The notes beneath the pieces were generated by a model. The model made no database searches, had not been told where the DNA came from, and saw only the letters and a list, made by a program, of their open reading frames with translations. Source: DATDVT01 sp035289905 (lineage in GTDB: Archaea > Nanobdellota > Nanobdellia > SCGC-AAA011-G17 > GW2011-AR18). From it: a stretch of DNA of 23,101 bases. This document shows positions 21,950 to 23,101 of this stretch, in pieces; position 1 is the first letter of the stretch; every line of letters starts with the position of its first letter. The stretch spans positions 1-23,101 of the forward strand of contig DATDVT010000010.1 in the NCBI GenBank assembly GCA_035289905.1, written 5' to 3'. The translations under genes were made by a program, and so were the position numbers.

Positions 21950-23101
21950 ATGAAAAATCAATTAATTGCTAAAATATTTTACAATATAGCAGATCTTTTA
22001 GATTTACAAAGTATTCCATTTAAACCAAGAGCCTATAGAAGAGCAGCTTTAGCAATTGAATCTCTAGGTGAAGATATAGACTTAATAAAAGACTTAAGAT
22101 CTATTCCTGGGGTAGGAGAACATTTAGAGAAAAAAATAATTGAAATCTTAAAAACTGGAAGATTAAAATATTATGAAAGACTAAAGAGAGAAACACCTAT
22201 CGATATTGAATCATTAAATAATATACAGGGTTTAGGTCCCAAAAGAATTAAATTGTTATATACAAAATATAAATTAAAAAATATTCAAGATTTAAAAAAA
22301 TTAATTAAACAACATAAAATAAAAGAATTAATTGGTGAAAAAACAGAAAAAAACTTAGAAGAAAGTATTGATTTTGCAAGAAAAAAAACAAAAGGTTTTT
22401 TATTAGGTTTTATATGGGAAGATGCTTCAAAAATAAAACACAAGCTAGAAAAACAAAATTTTATCTTAAAAGCTGAAATAGCAGGCTCTTTTAGAAGAAG
22501 GAAAGAAATAGTTAATGATTTAGATATTCTAGTAACTTCAAATAAATCATCAAAAGTAATAAATTTTTTTACCAGGATAAAAGGCATAAAAAAGATATTA
22601 ACAAAGGGAATGACAAAGTCTTCTATAATTTTAGAAAATGATTTGCAAATAGATCTAAGGGTTATAAAGGAAGAGTCTTTTGGTGCAGCTTTGCAATATT
22701 TTACTGGTAGCAAATTACACAACATTCACCTAAGAAAAATAGCAATAAAAAAAGGCTATAGATTATCAGAATATGGATTATTTAAAAATAACAAACTAAT
22801 TGCATCAAAGACAGAAAAAGAGATTTATAATAAATTATCTTTACCCTATATTGAACCAGAATTAAGAGAAGATAGGGGAGAATTTGAAAAACAACCAAAT
22901 TTAATCACGTTAAGTGATATAAAGGGAGATCTACATATTCATACAAATTATTCTGATGGAGAAGATTCAATAAAAGAAATGGTTGAAAAAGCTAGATTTT
23001 TAAAATACAAATATATTGGAATTACAGATCATTTTGGTTCGTTAAAGATTGCAAATAGTATGGACATAAAAAGATTCAATAATCAAAAAAAAGAAATTAA
23101 T
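21950..23101 (+). CDS. polX: Family X DNA polymerase with PHP domain (PolX), 3' end outside window
   Basis: 384 codons are open to the window edge. Repair polymerase for gap filling. Two helix-hairpin-helix motifs (IPGVGEHLEKKI, about residues 52-63; IQGLGPKRIKLL, 92-103) bind DNA. The nucleotidyltransferase site has GSFRRRKE then Asp190 and Asp192 (NDLDILV) and the third acid Asp235 (QIDLRVI). FTGSKLHN (251-258) is the usual dNTP-pocket motif. From residue 327 a PHP domain starts: DLHIHTNYSDGE with His329 and His331, and ITDHFG with Asp360 and His361, which give 3'-5' exonuclease in bacterial PolX. It is divergent from the kinase-like gene. Confidence 0.95.
   Translation, partial: MKNQLIAKIFYNIADLLDLQSIPFKPRAYRRAALAIESLGEDIDLIKDLRSIPGVGEHLEKKIIEILKTGRLKYYERLKRETPIDIESLNNIQGLGPKRIKLLYTKYKLKNIQDLKKLIKQHKIKELIGEKTEKNLEESIDFARKKTKGFLLGFIWEDASKIKHKLEKQNFILKAEIAGSFRRRKEIVNDLDILVTSNKSSKVINFFTRIKGIKKILTKGMTKSSIILENDLQIDLRVIKEESFGAALQYFTGSKLHNIHLRKIAIKKGYRLSEYGLFKNNKLIASKTEKEIYNKLSLPYIEPELREDRGEFEKQPNLITLSDIKGDLHIHTNYSDGEDSIKEMVEKARFLKYKYIGITDHFGSLKIANSMDIKRFNNQKKEIN

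Noticed and set aside
22285..22725. Minus-strand open frame of 146 codons inside polX
   Set aside because: Antisense to recognisable polymerase motifs; composition (Phe/Ser/Leu) is typical of a shadow frame.

Overview
The window reads as chromosome of an A+T-rich archaeon with a compact genome. Archaeal markers are a thermosome, an archaeal NAC protein with a UBA tail, L37Ae followed by RNA polymerase subunit P, prefoldin beta, a UPF0147 protein, SepF, a translin-like protein, an AbrB-PhoU protein, an archaeal-type TrpRS and TATA-box promoters about 26 bases before many start codons. Small genes, overlapping convergent ends and a bacterial-type AspRS fit a DPANN archaeon (Woesearchaeota/Pacearchaeota-like). 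That lineage is an inference; no 16S gene is present.

Layout: 1-1521 (-) is bacterial-type AspRS, cut by the window edge. 1612-4211 (+) is the TldD/TldE protease pair. 4198-7380 (-) holds YgiQ-type radical SAM, translin and a second radical SAM protein. 7415-9660 (-) is a tightly overlapping operon: NAC, two paralogous helical proteins of unknown function, a MinD/ParA ATPase and an 80-residue Dph2 fragment. 9752-11863 (+) is a DedA membrane protein and CysRS. 11872-13500 (-) is the thermosome, and 13633-14358 (+) a sugar nucleotidyltransferase. 14332-16635 (-) is TrpRS and an unusual two-copy ThyX. 16801-18255 (-) carries sepF, UPF0147, prefoldin beta, rpoP and L37Ae. 18361-18466 (-) is an intron-containing tRNA-Pro(UGG). 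Then come an Lrp-type regulator (-), AbrB-PhoU (+), a membrane protein ending in a kinase-like domain (-), and PolX (+), cut by the window edge.

The main discovery candidate is in cysS. Its conserved Cys-Gly-Pro-Thr-Val-Tyr motif is interrupted by 29 bases that contain an in-frame stop and shift the frame. The RNA around the insert folds into a bulge-helix-bulge (BHB) with two 3-nt bulges. Cutting after the second base of each bulge, the rule that also fits the tRNA-Pro intron in this window, removes exactly 29 nt (10507-10535) and restores the family motif. This looks like a protein-coding intron removed by the tRNA splicing endonuclease.

Other points of interest are the Dph2 remnant and its operon with two unknown paralogs and MinD, the duplicated ThyX, the membrane/repeat/kinase-like fusion, and the AspRS, which is probably non-discriminating. 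No mobile element, CRISPR array or gene-free stretch above 300 bases was seen.
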